Shown here in pieces: positions 1-5,899 of a stretch of DNA of 6,619 nt (positions are counted from its first letter, which is position 1; each line of letters begins with the position of its first letter). The stretch is from Sulfurovum sp. (GTDB taxonomy: Bacteria; Campylobacterota; Campylobacteria; Campylobacterales; Sulfurovaceae), in NCBI GenBank assembly GCA_026193735.1, contig JAPHUJ010000265.1, positions 1 through 6,619 on the forward strand, given 5' to 3'. The translations under genes were made by a program, and so were the position numbers. A model generated the notes under the pieces. The model did not search any database. It was not told the origin of the DNA and saw only the letters and a list, made by a program, of their open reading frames with translations.

Positions 1-105
1 TAGACCAGAAAGACTCAACGCGATCATCATGATCACCATTAATGAACGGGTTTTACGCCTCCATATACTGAGCCAGGCAAGGTGTTGGGCAATAGTGTTA
101 TACAT
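1..105 (-). CDS. Second FtsX/MacB-type ABC permease, N-terminal fragment (runs off the window)
   Basis: Only the first 35 codons are present; the frame is still open at base 1. The start ATG (103-105) lies inside the last codons of the upstream permease and is shifted in frame, so the two genes overlap by 8 bases. A strong GGAGG (115-119 on this strand) sits 9 bases before this ATG, inside the upstream coding sequence, which decides the start and suggests translational coupling. The visible protein begins MYNTIAQHLAWLSIWRRKTR and then enters a hydrophobic stretch. A short amphipathic N-terminus, a W-R-R-K basic patch and then a first membrane helix is how FtsX/LolC/LolE/MacB permeases begin. 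By inference it is the partner of the permease at 98-1318 in a heterodimeric transporter. The family call rests on the N-terminus and the context only. Confidence 0.75.
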   Translation of the reverse strand, partial: MYNTIAQHLAWLSIWRRKTRSLMVIMMIALSLSGL

Positions 106-1318
106 ATCTCATTGCCTCCATTGCAGTAAGTTTATTGATCTTCGAGATCGGATAGAGTATGGCTGCCAGATTGAGTATGAAGATCGTCAGGGCATTCCAT
201 GTAATGGTGAAAAGGTCAAACTTCATAGGTATCTCATCACTGACCACACCATATTCTTTGTACGTTTCAGCAATACCCGATATGACGATAGGATTGAGTT
301 CATAATAGTAGGCAATAGAAGCACCGATGATCGTACCGATGATTATACTCATTGTTGCAAGAAGCAGTATCTCAACAAAAAGCATCCCAAAGATATCGTT
401 AGATGTCAAACCTAAAGCCCGAAGAAGACCTATCTCTCTTGCCCGTGTATAAATATTGACATAGGAAAATATCATGATCACAAAAAAGATCACCAGAAAA
501 AAAATAGAGATCGAGATGTACCCAAAAATAGAATCAACCAACATCGCTTGTACCAGTGCTTTGAGAAGCTGTTTCCAGTTGACCGCCTCATACTCTGAGG
601 GGAGTGAAGCTTGTAGGTCTGCGGTCATTTTATCTATCTTATCATTGTCCTGAAAGTAGAGCGTAAAATAACTTGCGATATTGTCACTGAGCATAACGGT
701 ATCCAGATAGGCTTTGTTGACAAACGCCGATTGAGAATCAAATTCGAAAAGACCTGTTTTGAAAAGGCCTTTGACAGTAAAAAGATCAGCAGCAATAGAG
801 TAATCAATGGACGAACCGACCATAGCTATTTCACTGCCGACATCCACTTTTAGACGTTTGGCAAGTTCGGAACCTAAATAGATGGCATTTTTGTCATTGT
901 CATTCAGATATTTGCCTTTGATGAGTGAGCTTGAGAGTTTGCTTAATGATTCTTCACGAGAGGGAATAATCCCCCCGATCATACTTCCCACAGCTTTTTC
1001 GTCACCAGAAAGCAGTGCATAGGTTTCAAATCGTGGACTATAAGTTTTGACAGTAGTGTCATTTTTGAGTATGTATTCGATCTTGGCACTGTCTTCTATG
1101 AGATTGTCATAACCACTCTCGTCTCTGTATCCTTTAAGATCAATATGGGCATATCCGGTATAAATCTCCACAGAACTTTTAATGATCTGATGATGCGAAC
1201 CATCCATAAGCGCTACATAGCTGATGAAGAGGATGGTGCTAAAGGTACTTAAAAGCAGGGTGATGATACTTCTACCCTTGGATTTTAGAATGTTTCTAAG
1301 TGCAAGCGAATAAAGCAT
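98..1318 (-). CDS. FtsX/MacB-family ABC transporter permease (LolC/LolE-like)
   Basis: This 406-residue inner-membrane permease has the four-helix FtsX/MacB layout. A first membrane helix lies at about residues 16-38. A large extracytoplasmic domain follows at about 40-265, then three helices near 266-290, 308-338 and 370-392. Between helices 2 and 3 lies YTRAREIGLLRALG (290-303), the cytoplasmic loop that contacts the ATPase in this family, and the protein ends in the usual I-x-K-I-x-x-L-x-A-M-E-A-M-R tail. Such permeases do not make pores; with a LolD/MacB-type ATPase they drive extraction or movement of lipoproteins, lipids or other substrates in the periplasm. The start follows the LolA-like gene by 4 bases, with GAGG (1326-1329) 7 bases upstream. 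The LolA-like neighbour and a second permease point to envelope lipid or lipoprotein trafficking. No ATPase is visible in the window. The substrate is unknown. Confidence 0.88.
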   Translation of the reverse strand: MLYSLALRNILKSKGRSIITLLLSTFSTILFISYVALMDGSHHQIIKSSVEIYTGYAHIDLKGYRDESGYDNLIEDSAKIEYILKNDTTVKTYSPRFETYALLSGDEKAVGSMIGGIIPSREESLSKLSSSLIKGKYLNDNDKNAIYLGSELAKRLKVDVGSEIAMVGSSIDYSIAADLFTVKGLFKTGLFEFDSQSAFVNKAYLDTVMLSDNIASYFTLYFQDNDKIDKMTADLQASLPSEYEAVNWKQLLKALVQAMLVDSIFGYISISIFFLVIFFVIMIFSYVNIYTRAREIGLLRALGLTSNDIFGMLFVEILLLATMSIIIGTIIGASIAYYYELNPIVISGIAETYKEYGVVSDEIPMKFDLFTITWNALTIFILNLAAILYPISKINKLTAMEAMRYV

Positions 1319-1322
1319 CCAA

Positions 1323-2054
1323 TTACCTCGAATAGCGTTTCAGTGCTTGTTTCGTAAAATAAGAAGCATCTATTTTCGTATCATAGTTTATCTTCTCAAA
1401 AATGATCTTTGTGCGGTTTCTCTTTTTAGTCGGATCTAGAGGTTTGAGCTCCATGACCATAGGTACTCTATGTGTACCATGCTGTTCTATTTTGGAGAAG
1501 GTCATGATCCTTACTTTTTGCATCATATCATCATAATAGGTTTCTTTGCGCGGTACAGCATTTCTAAGGTCAACATCGATAATGATCTTTCCCCAGACCA
1601 CAGCAGCGTTGGGTTTTGGGATCAGCTCTAATGTAGCATCATTTCCCTGTTTTGAGAGAAGTTTTGCATTGTAATCTTCTTCCAAAGAGCTCTCTTTGAC
1701 CATATCATCATTGGTAAAGTCACTCCCCATCCAGCTTTGGAGCATCATAGATGGCGGTATCTTGATGGTACGTTCTATCTTGGGGATATATTGCCACATT
1801 TGTGTGTCTATCTTTAAAAAAGTAATGCCTTGGTCTTTTTTAGGATAGAGTATTTTGATGAAGCTCTTTTCATTACCTTCCGACCAAGACTCTATCTCAA
1901 CAGTGCGCTGTCCCCGTTTACTTGTGACGATCATCTTCATAGTTGCATACATGTAATCACCACGGAGGTTCTTTTCAAGTTTTTTGATGATAGCTTGTGC
2001 TTCGCCGGCATGTAAAGTGAGGGTAATAAAAAATAGAGACAGAAAGTATTTCAT
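1323..2054 (-). CDS. LolA-like outer-membrane lipoprotein-sorting family protein
   Basis: This 243-residue secreted protein has a short Sec signal peptide at about residues 1-16 (MKYFLSLFFITLTLHA, probable cut before GEA) and no other membrane segment. The mature part is rich in alternating beta-strand-like segments. It carries W-Q-Y-I-P-K-I-E-R (87-95) followed by PPSMMLQSWMGSDFTNDD (100-117), which I recognise as characteristic of the LolA-like 'outer membrane lipoprotein-sorting protein' group. It is not classical LolA, which is shorter and lacks this block. These proteins have an incomplete beta-barrel fold with a hydrophobic cavity for lipid or lipoprotein. Here the gene leads a cluster with two FtsX-type permeases, so it is probably their periplasmic carrier partner. 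The start is supported by AAGG (2061-2064) about 6 bases upstream and by a -10-like TATAAT just before it. The ligand cannot be read from the sequence. Confidence 0.85.
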   Translation of the reverse strand: MKYFLSLFFITLTLHAGEAQAIIKKLEKNLRGDYMYATMKMIVTSKRGQRTVEIESWSEGNEKSFIKILYPKKDQGITFLKIDTQMWQYIPKIERTIKIPPSMMLQSWMGSDFTNDDMVKESSLEEDYNAKLLSKQGNDATLELIPKPNAAVVWGKIIIDVDLRNAVPRKETYYDDMMQKVRIMTFSKIEQHGTHRVPMVMELKPLDPTKKRNRTKIIFEKINYDTKIDASYFTKQALKRYSR

Positions 2055-2071
2055 ACAAAGCCTTTTTTTTA

Positions 2072-2077
2072 ATTATA
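2072..2077 (-). promoter_or_regulatory. Probable -10 element of the LolA-like/FtsX operon promoter
   Basis: On the minus strand the sequence reads TTTTGCTATAATTAAAA, a perfect TATAAT preceded by TTTTGC. T-rich extended -10 promoters without a clear -35 are typical of Campylobacterota. Transcription would start near 2065, giving a leader of only about 10 bases that contains the ribosome binding site. A run of eight A (minus strand, 2063-2070) fills the gap between the -10 element and the ribosome binding site. Confidence 0.5.
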
Positions 2078-2112
2078 GCAAAATTGTGAATATATTTATG
2101 AATACCTATGCA

Positions 2113-2134
2113 TTCCATCTTACTAGAGATGGAA
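2113..2134. repeat. Perfect 8-bp inverted repeat (hairpin) between transcription units
   Basis: The arms TTCCATCT and AGATGGAA flank TACTAG. The repeat lies downstream of both possible stop codons of the peroxidase gene and upstream of the LolA operon promoter. It could help end or stabilise the peroxidase transcript, but no U-tract follows. Confidence 0.4.
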
Positions 2135-2196
2135 CAAGGGAAAATTTATACTATATCATTATGAAGGGTTTGGGAATTATTCCACAGGAAGATTCA

Positions 2197-2224
2197 ACGA
2201 AGAGATTATTTTAAAAATCTTCGT
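2197..2224 (-). terminator. Possible hairpin at the distal stop codon of the peroxidase locus
   Basis: ACGAAGA (2197-2203) and TCTTCGT (2218-2224) are a perfect 7-bp inverted repeat. The AT-rich loop contains the distal TAA (2206-2208) that ends the CTERM-coding extension. No U-tract follows on the minus strand, so a terminator role is only suggested. Its position would fit a transcript whose original 3' end lay past the extension, rather than at the TAA at 2362. Confidence 0.25.
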
Positions 2225-2361
2225 CTAAATGGATAAAGTAGTCCTAAAGCTAGCATAAATAAGAATGTCATATCAAGGTTCTTACTGTTAGGATTGTAAG
2301 TACAACCTCCTTTAGCGCTACTACTAGCACCTGAAGATGCAGGTGCTACATCTTGAAGAGA
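2206..2361 (-). pseudogene. Detached C-terminal sorting domain (JDVT-CTERM-like) of the di-heme peroxidase, in frame after a TAA
   Basis: The peroxidase frame continues past its TAA (2362-2364) for 51 sense codons to TAA 2206-2208. The codons encode a linker rich in Ala, Ser and Gly (SLQDVAPASSGASSSA), then KGGCTYNPNSKNLDMT, then about 14 hydrophobic residues ending in LLYPF, then RRRFLK. A Gly-Gly-Cys motif, one short membrane helix and a terminal arginine cluster is the three-part layout of C-terminal sorting signals (GlyGly-CTERM, MYXO-CTERM and similar). The L-D-M-T start of the helix best matches the JDVT-CTERM class as I remember it. In that family a dedicated intramembrane protease is thought to cut the signal, and the Cys may serve for surface anchoring. 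There is no start codon with a ribosome binding site ahead of it, so it is not a separate gene. It is either lost by a nonsense change, restored by readthrough, or hidden by a sequencing error. Confidence 0.75.
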
Positions 2362-4419
2362 TTACTCAGATGCTGATACTGAAGTTGTAGGTACTAAATT
2401 TTGATTGAATGTTGGAAGGGGATCCCCACCTTCTGCACCAACAGCTGGAATTTCAACTAAAATATCTTTTGCCTGTCCGTTTGCATCGGATTCAACAGAG
2501 ATAGTATCACCTATATGTCCAGCTGGAACAAACAACTGAGGATGATCAAAAGGCGCTTTACTATATAAAACACGATCATCTGTTAAGGCTTTTAAAAATG
2601 CTACAAGACTTGCTTTATCTGCATCATCTAAACCTGGTCCTGAGTCAAGCAGATCTCCTGTTAAGATTCCTAAACCAGTGATTAGTGATTCGCTTCTTCT
2701 ATCTGCTGAGTATCCAATAATTGGATGTGATAAATTTGCATCAAAGGTTCTAAAGTTACCACCACGGAAGTAGAAATCTATAACATCTTCAAGCGTGCTT
2801 TCTCCACCATTATGAAAATACGGTGCGGTTAATTCAATGTTTCTTAGTGATGGGATTTTGAAGGCACCATCATTTCCAAGATCAGCAGTAAGTTCTTCTG
2901 TATCATCTATATTGGGGTTATCATACAGGCCTAGTTGCGTTTGACGCGCATAACCCAAAGCATTTCCATAAGGATCAGTTCCACCAACACCAAGATCGTC
3001 TAAGGTAGGGCGCACACCGATATTATTGAATCCTTCATCGATGAGATCACCTTTTCGGTTACGTGTAAGACCTTGTACCTTGATACGGCCTACAGATGCG
3101 AAAGTAAGTTCGCTTCCGCCGTGACAATTAAGACAACGTGCTTCAACATCAGCTAAATGAAAACCGACTATCTCTTGCTGGGTTAGAGCAGAAGTATCAC
3201 CTTCTAAGTATTGATCAACACGTGTGTTATCAGAAACAAGTGTTGCTTCATACAGTTGAACCGCTAAACCAAAATAGAGTGAAAAGTTCATCTCCATCTG
3301 AGTATGACTCGTCTCATCATCTAAAGTGATTGTTTCATTTGAGTTCCACCACTCAGGTTGAAAAGCAGCACTTATCATCTGAGAATAGCTTGCTACACTC
3401 AAGCCTGTTCCATCTTTTTTATCTACGAGTTTACCCAAGACACTGTCTGTAGGAGAAACTTTTTGTAAAGCCAAAGGATTGGCCGCTAAAATTTGACGTG
3501 TTCTTGCAGCAACTCTCTCACTCTGCAGTTGAGAGGTTCCAGCATTCGTACTTAAGATTTCAACTCCCACATCTGTCCATGTTCTTCCATCGGCAGACAT
3601 CTCAATATTACTAAGTATAGGACCTGTAGCTTGTGATGCTAAAGATGCATTATCGATGCTGACATTAGTGCCGGTAAGTTTGCCATTAACTACTTGATAT
3701 ACAAGAGCGCTCTTATCTGCATCTCCAAGATGATTTTTACCATTAAAGATATTGCTTGCTCGACCATCCCAAAACTGGCGATGATTAAATACTGCATTGA
3801 TAACACTAGGTGAATTTCGAGCTTGAACACGTCTTGTATTTGTGCCACCTACTTCAAATCCGTCTGGATCTGGAAGAAGTTCTTCTTCACCTGCTTCAGT
3901 AAATAAAGAATAGTGTACACCTTGAGAAGCTACAACATCATCTGTATCACGTAGCACATTTGAAATAAACAACTTTGGATCTGCCTTAACGTGACGTGGA
4001 AAATCTGATGTATTTAAGTGATAATTTGGACCTTTATCAGTATCAAACTCATTACTGTAGTTAGATGTCCCATCTTGATTTGAACGTGCAAAACCAGGGT
4101 TTATTTGGTTTTTGGCACGATTATCTGCACCGGCACTAAAGTGACATGAGGCACAAGCAGTAGCTCCATCACTTCCTAGTTGCATATCCCAAAAAAGCGC
4201 TTTACCTAAAGCAATAGCATTCTTCTTGTCTTTTACATAAAGATCTAAATCTGCAGGTTCCGGAACCTGGACACTTTTCAGTGATTGAATCTCAGGTCGG
4301 ATACTTCTTTCACCGCTTGCAATTTCAGATAGTATCTGTTCCGTCATATCAGCATGTACTTGAGTTACCAAGAGAGTTGTTCCTATAAGCCATGGGCTTA
4401 AATATTTTAATTTCATCAT
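2362..4419 (-). CDS. Long di-heme cytochrome c peroxidase / MauG-family protein, exported
   Basis: The annotated product is 685 residues. A Sec signal peptide covers about residues 1-23 (MMKLKYLSPWLIGTTLLVTQ, then VHA, cut before D24). Two c-type heme sites are present: CASCH (C89, C92, H93) after ALGKALFWD, and CLNCH (C429, C432, H433). A late block F-K-I-P-S-L-R-N-I-E-L-T-A-P-Y-F-H-N-G (520-538) is the family hallmark following the second heme. Such enzymes reduce hydrogen peroxide to water in the periplasm with electrons from small cytochromes, or oxidise other substrates as MauG does. Typical bacterial peroxidases have about 320-350 residues; here some 340 residues separate the hemes, including an insertion at about 220-400, so the substrate may differ. 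AAGGA (4426-4430) lies 6 bases before the first ATG; the next ATG is also possible. The frame resumes after the TAA as a sorting domain (2206-2361), so the intended protein may be about 737 residues. Confidence 0.88.
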   Translation of the reverse strand: MMKLKYLSPWLIGTTLLVTQVHADMTEQILSEIASGERSIRPEIQSLKSVQVPEPADLDLYVKDKKNAIALGKALFWDMQLGSDGATACASCHFSAGADNRAKNQINPGFARSNQDGTSNYSNEFDTDKGPNYHLNTSDFPRHVKADPKLFISNVLRDTDDVVASQGVHYSLFTEAGEEELLPDPDGFEVGGTNTRRVQARNSPSVINAVFNHRQFWDGRASNIFNGKNHLGDADKSALVYQVVNGKLTGTNVSIDNASLASQATGPILSNIEMSADGRTWTDVGVEILSTNAGTSQLQSERVAARTRQILAANPLALQKVSPTDSVLGKLVDKKDGTGLSVASYSQMISAAFQPEWWNSNETITLDDETSHTQMEMNFSLYFGLAVQLYEATLVSDNTRVDQYLEGDTSALTQQEIVGFHLADVEARCLNCHGGSELTFASVGRIKVQGLTRNRKGDLIDEGFNNIGVRPTLDDLGVGGTDPYGNALGYARQTQLGLYDNPNIDDTEELTADLGNDGAFKIPSLRNIELTAPYFHNGGESTLEDVIDFYFRGGNFRTFDANLSHPIIGYSADRRSESLITGLGILTGDLLDSGPGLDDADKASLVAFLKALTDDRVLYSKAPFDHPQLFVPAGHIGDTISVESDANGQAKDILVEIPAVGAEGGDPLPTFNQNLVPTTSVSASE

Positions 4420-4425
4420 GTATAT

Positions 4426-4565
4426 TCCTTTGATTCTATGATGGTTGCATGGTAATCTAAAAGTATGAAGTGAGTATGAAAGTTAGAGTTAATAGTAAAT
4501 GTGTGAAAAAACTAAATGATAAGAGGAGTGATGATCCAAAAAATGATATGAATAAAAATCTCTAA
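4426..4565 (-). promoter_or_regulatory. Upstream region of the peroxidase gene with an 11-bp-spaced direct repeat
   Basis: This is the spacer between the phosphatase stop codon and the peroxidase start. On the minus strand TTCATACT occurs twice (4473-4480 and 4462-4469) exactly 11 bp apart, about 43-61 bp before the start codon. Tandem repeats at one helical turn are the usual layout of OmpR/PhoB-type response-regulator sites. No convincing -10 or -35 pair was found and no terminator hairpin is visible after the phosphatase gene. Confidence 0.35.
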
Positions 4566-5294
4566 TTAATCAGGTACTGCTCCTATTGTTTTTATACCTA
4601 TGGTATCTCTTAAATAACGAGCATACTCCTTGATGCCTATGGTTGCATAAAAGTCTGGTGCTCTGCTAAGCCCTTGAGTTATGTTAATGGCTAGAGCTTC
4701 ATTATATGAATATCCTAAATATTTCATTGCATAGCCAGCAATTACAGTGCCAGTTCTATCTAACCCAGCTTTACAATGTACATAAATAATACGGGGAGAA
4801 TTACCAGTATGAATCAACTGTTGACGAAGGTCAGTGATTACTTGGTCATAAATACGACCAACATCTCTCATAATAAGGCCTTTAAATAGGAGTCTGTGCA
4901 ATTCATAATGAACTAGATTACCTACAGCGTTATCAATAAAAAAGTGATCCTCAATACCCAAAGCAGTGCCTTCTCTTCCAAATTTAGTAAGTAAATTAAA
5001 GTCTATAAACAGATGTGGATAAGGAATGCTGGTTGGTGCCGTTGCCTTTGGATTTACAGGCGTATTACGACTGGAGGGTAAAACCATAGACGCAAGCACT
5101 TCAGGTAGGGCAAATGTCTTATGCAGAATAGGTATATTTCCTCTGTACAATATATTCTCACCAACTCTATCAACAAATCTGGTTCTATCAGGGTGGAATG
5201 TCCCTATATTAGATTGAGATGTTGTATAGGTGATTATATAGGATATAAGTGCAAGAACAACAATTATAATAAAGCCTATTTTTATTTTCTTCAT
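4566..5294 (-). CDS. Membrane-anchored dual-specificity-like (CX5R) protein phosphatase
   Basis: This 242-residue protein opens with a basic MKKIK and a hydrophobic helix (about 6-23), a signal anchor or signal peptide that would place the rest outside the cytoplasm. The catalytic P-loop is VHCKAGLDRTG (172-182), with nucleophile C174 and phosphate-binding R180, preceded by a hydrophobic strand (PRIIYVHC) and followed by the helix TGTVIAGYAMKYLGYSYNEA. An early L-Y-R-G-N (49-53) is also typical of bacterial dual-specificity phosphatases. From memory the loop is close to the CDC14-type HCKAGLGRTG, with Asp in place of the second Gly. The general-acid Asp cannot be placed with confidence. Substrates could be phosphoproteins, phosphoinositides or other phosphomonoesters; the sequence does not tell. 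The only purine-rich ribosome site (5309-5320) ends 14 bases before the ATG, which is far, so expression may be weak or the start unusual. Confidence 0.8.
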   Translation of the reverse strand: MKKIKIGFIIIVVLALISYIITYTTSQSNIGTFHPDRTRFVDRVGENILYRGNIPILHKTFALPEVLASMVLPSSRNTPVNPKATAPTSIPYPHLFIDFNLLTKFGREGTALGIEDHFFIDNAVGNLVHYELHRLLFKGLIMRDVGRIYDQVITDLRQQLIHTGNSPRIIYVHCKAGLDRTGTVIAGYAMKYLGYSYNEALAINITQGLSRAPDFYATIGIKEYARYLRDTIGIKTIGAVPD

Positions 5295-5456
5295 TATAAT
5301 AAATTTTTCTCCTCTCCTCTATATTAATATTAATTAAACTTTTCTCGTTAAAATGGAATACATATAAAATAAGAAATATATAGGGTGGTGATCGGTTCAT
5401 CCAAAAACATAAGTTTCAAAAAAACAGAACCGATTTCAATACATATACGAAAGTAT
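5295..5456. other. AT-rich intergenic region between superoxide reductase and phosphatase genes
   Basis: This 162-base gap holds an 8-bp inverted repeat (5391-5434), the perfect AT palindrome ATTAATATTAAT (5323-5334) and a purine-rich AGAGGAGAGGAG (minus strand, 5309-5320). A phosphatase promoter probably lies in the palindrome area, but several overlapping AT-rich hexamers make a specific -10 call unsafe. The open frame on the minus strand at 5209-5400 is AT-rich noise. Confidence 0.5.
5391..5434. repeat. 8-bp inverted repeat ATCGGTTC/GAACCGAT downstream of the superoxide reductase gene
   Basis: The arms at 5391-5398 and 5427-5434 are perfect complements separated by 28 AT-rich bases that include a run of seven A. 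The repeat begins 22 bases past the superoxide reductase stop codon. The wide loop and lack of a trailing U-tract argue against a standard intrinsic terminator; it could be a protein-binding dyad or an RNA stem protecting the 3' end. Confidence 0.4.
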
Positions 5457-5885
5457 TTATAGTGTAACTGAAGCTGTCCAAATACCGTGTAAGTTACAAC
5501 CTGCTTTTGATGTAAGTGTTTTTACATTATCAAGTTTAACTGCAAAAACCGCAACACCTCTTGAGATCTCTGCTTCAAGTGTACTTCTCCCCACAAGTTT
5601 GTCATCTGCATATAAAGAGATAAAGTCTATCCAGTGGTCAGGTGTACTAGGATGAATGATACCTCCTTGACCAATGGTGATCTCTACGTTAGTGTATCCC
5701 TTTGCATCTTTGTCTTTTACTGTGATCTGCGGTAAATGTTTAAGTTCAAAACCGGTTGGTTTTTCAGCATTTTCAGGTTTCATTTCCATACGGTTCATGG
5801 CAGGAGTTACTTCCGTTGCCTGAGCTCCTACAGCCACTGCTGCAACAGCTATACCTGCAACCTTTAATACATCTCTTCTTTTCAT
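5457..5885 (-). CDS. Tat-exported superoxide reductase (neelaredoxin/desulfoferrodoxin family, one-iron type)
   Basis: The protein has 142 residues. A twin-arginine signal is at the N-terminus (KRRDVLK at 2-8, then an Ala/Val-rich stretch, likely cut after AQA at 23). The mature part shows the full iron-centre ligand set of superoxide reductases: H50 in LKHLP, H78 and H84 in HPSTPDHWIDFI, and C130 with H133 in CNLHGIW. These form the square-pyramidal Fe(His)4(Cys) site that reduces superoxide to hydrogen peroxide without making oxygen. The N-terminal desulforedoxin-type Cys4 iron domain of two-iron enzymes is absent. In usual members the loop reads E-K-H; here it is E-L-K-H, so the Lys is kept but the adjacent Glu is displaced by one position. 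Tat export fits a protein that folds with its metal in the cytoplasm and works in the periplasm. AGGA (5892-5895) lies 6 bases before the ATG. The sulfur carrier SoxY was considered, but its C-terminal GGCGG motif is missing. Confidence 0.88.
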   Translation of the reverse strand: MKRRDVLKVAGIAVAAVAVGAQATEVTPAMNRMEMKPENAEKPTGFELKHLPQITVKDKDAKGYTNVEITIGQGGIIHPSTPDHWIDFISLYADDKLVGRSTLEAEISRGVAVFAVKLDNVKTLTSKAGCNLHGIWTASVTL

Positions 5886-5899
5886 GATTTTTCCTTATT

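Larger units (their letters stand above)
2055..2205. other. Intergenic spacer between the peroxidase locus and the LolA-like operon
   Basis: This spacer holds the LolA operon promoter at its low-coordinate end and one perfect 8-bp inverted repeat, TTCCATCT/AGATGGAA (2113-2120 and 2127-2134, 6-base loop). The hairpin has no T-run on the minus-strand side, so it is at best a weak terminator. A plus-strand frame of 38 codons (2098-2214) has no ribosome binding site and no recognised similarity. I see nothing else here. Confidence 0.6.

Noticed and set aside
29..415. Plus-strand open frame of 128 codons opposite the FtsX permease
   Set aside because: It is antisense to a well-supported gene, has no recognisable domain and no supported start. 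It is a shadow frame.
1984..2214. Plus-strand open frame covering the peroxidase/LolA spacer
   Set aside because: Its first part is antisense to the LolA-like signal peptide. The remaining 38 codons from the ATG at 2098 have no ribosome site and match nothing I recognise.
2206..2361. The CTERM segment as an independent small gene
   Set aside because: The only in-frame ATGs lie at or inside the hydrophobic helix, after the GGC motif, and none has a ribosome site. The frame, linker and tripartite layout fit the peroxidase C-terminus instead.
2362..2364. TAA recoded as an amino acid, for example an alternative genetic code
   Set aside because: All other genes in the window use TAA as their normal terminator, so codon reassignment is not supported.
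5209..5400. Minus-strand open frame across the phosphatase start
   Set aside because: It is low-complexity and AT-rich (Asn/Tyr/Ile), and overlaps the phosphatase N-terminus in another frame.
5457..5885. SoxY-type thiosulfate carrier
   Set aside because: There is no GGCGG swinging arm, and the ordered His/His/His/Cys/His ligands match superoxide reductase.
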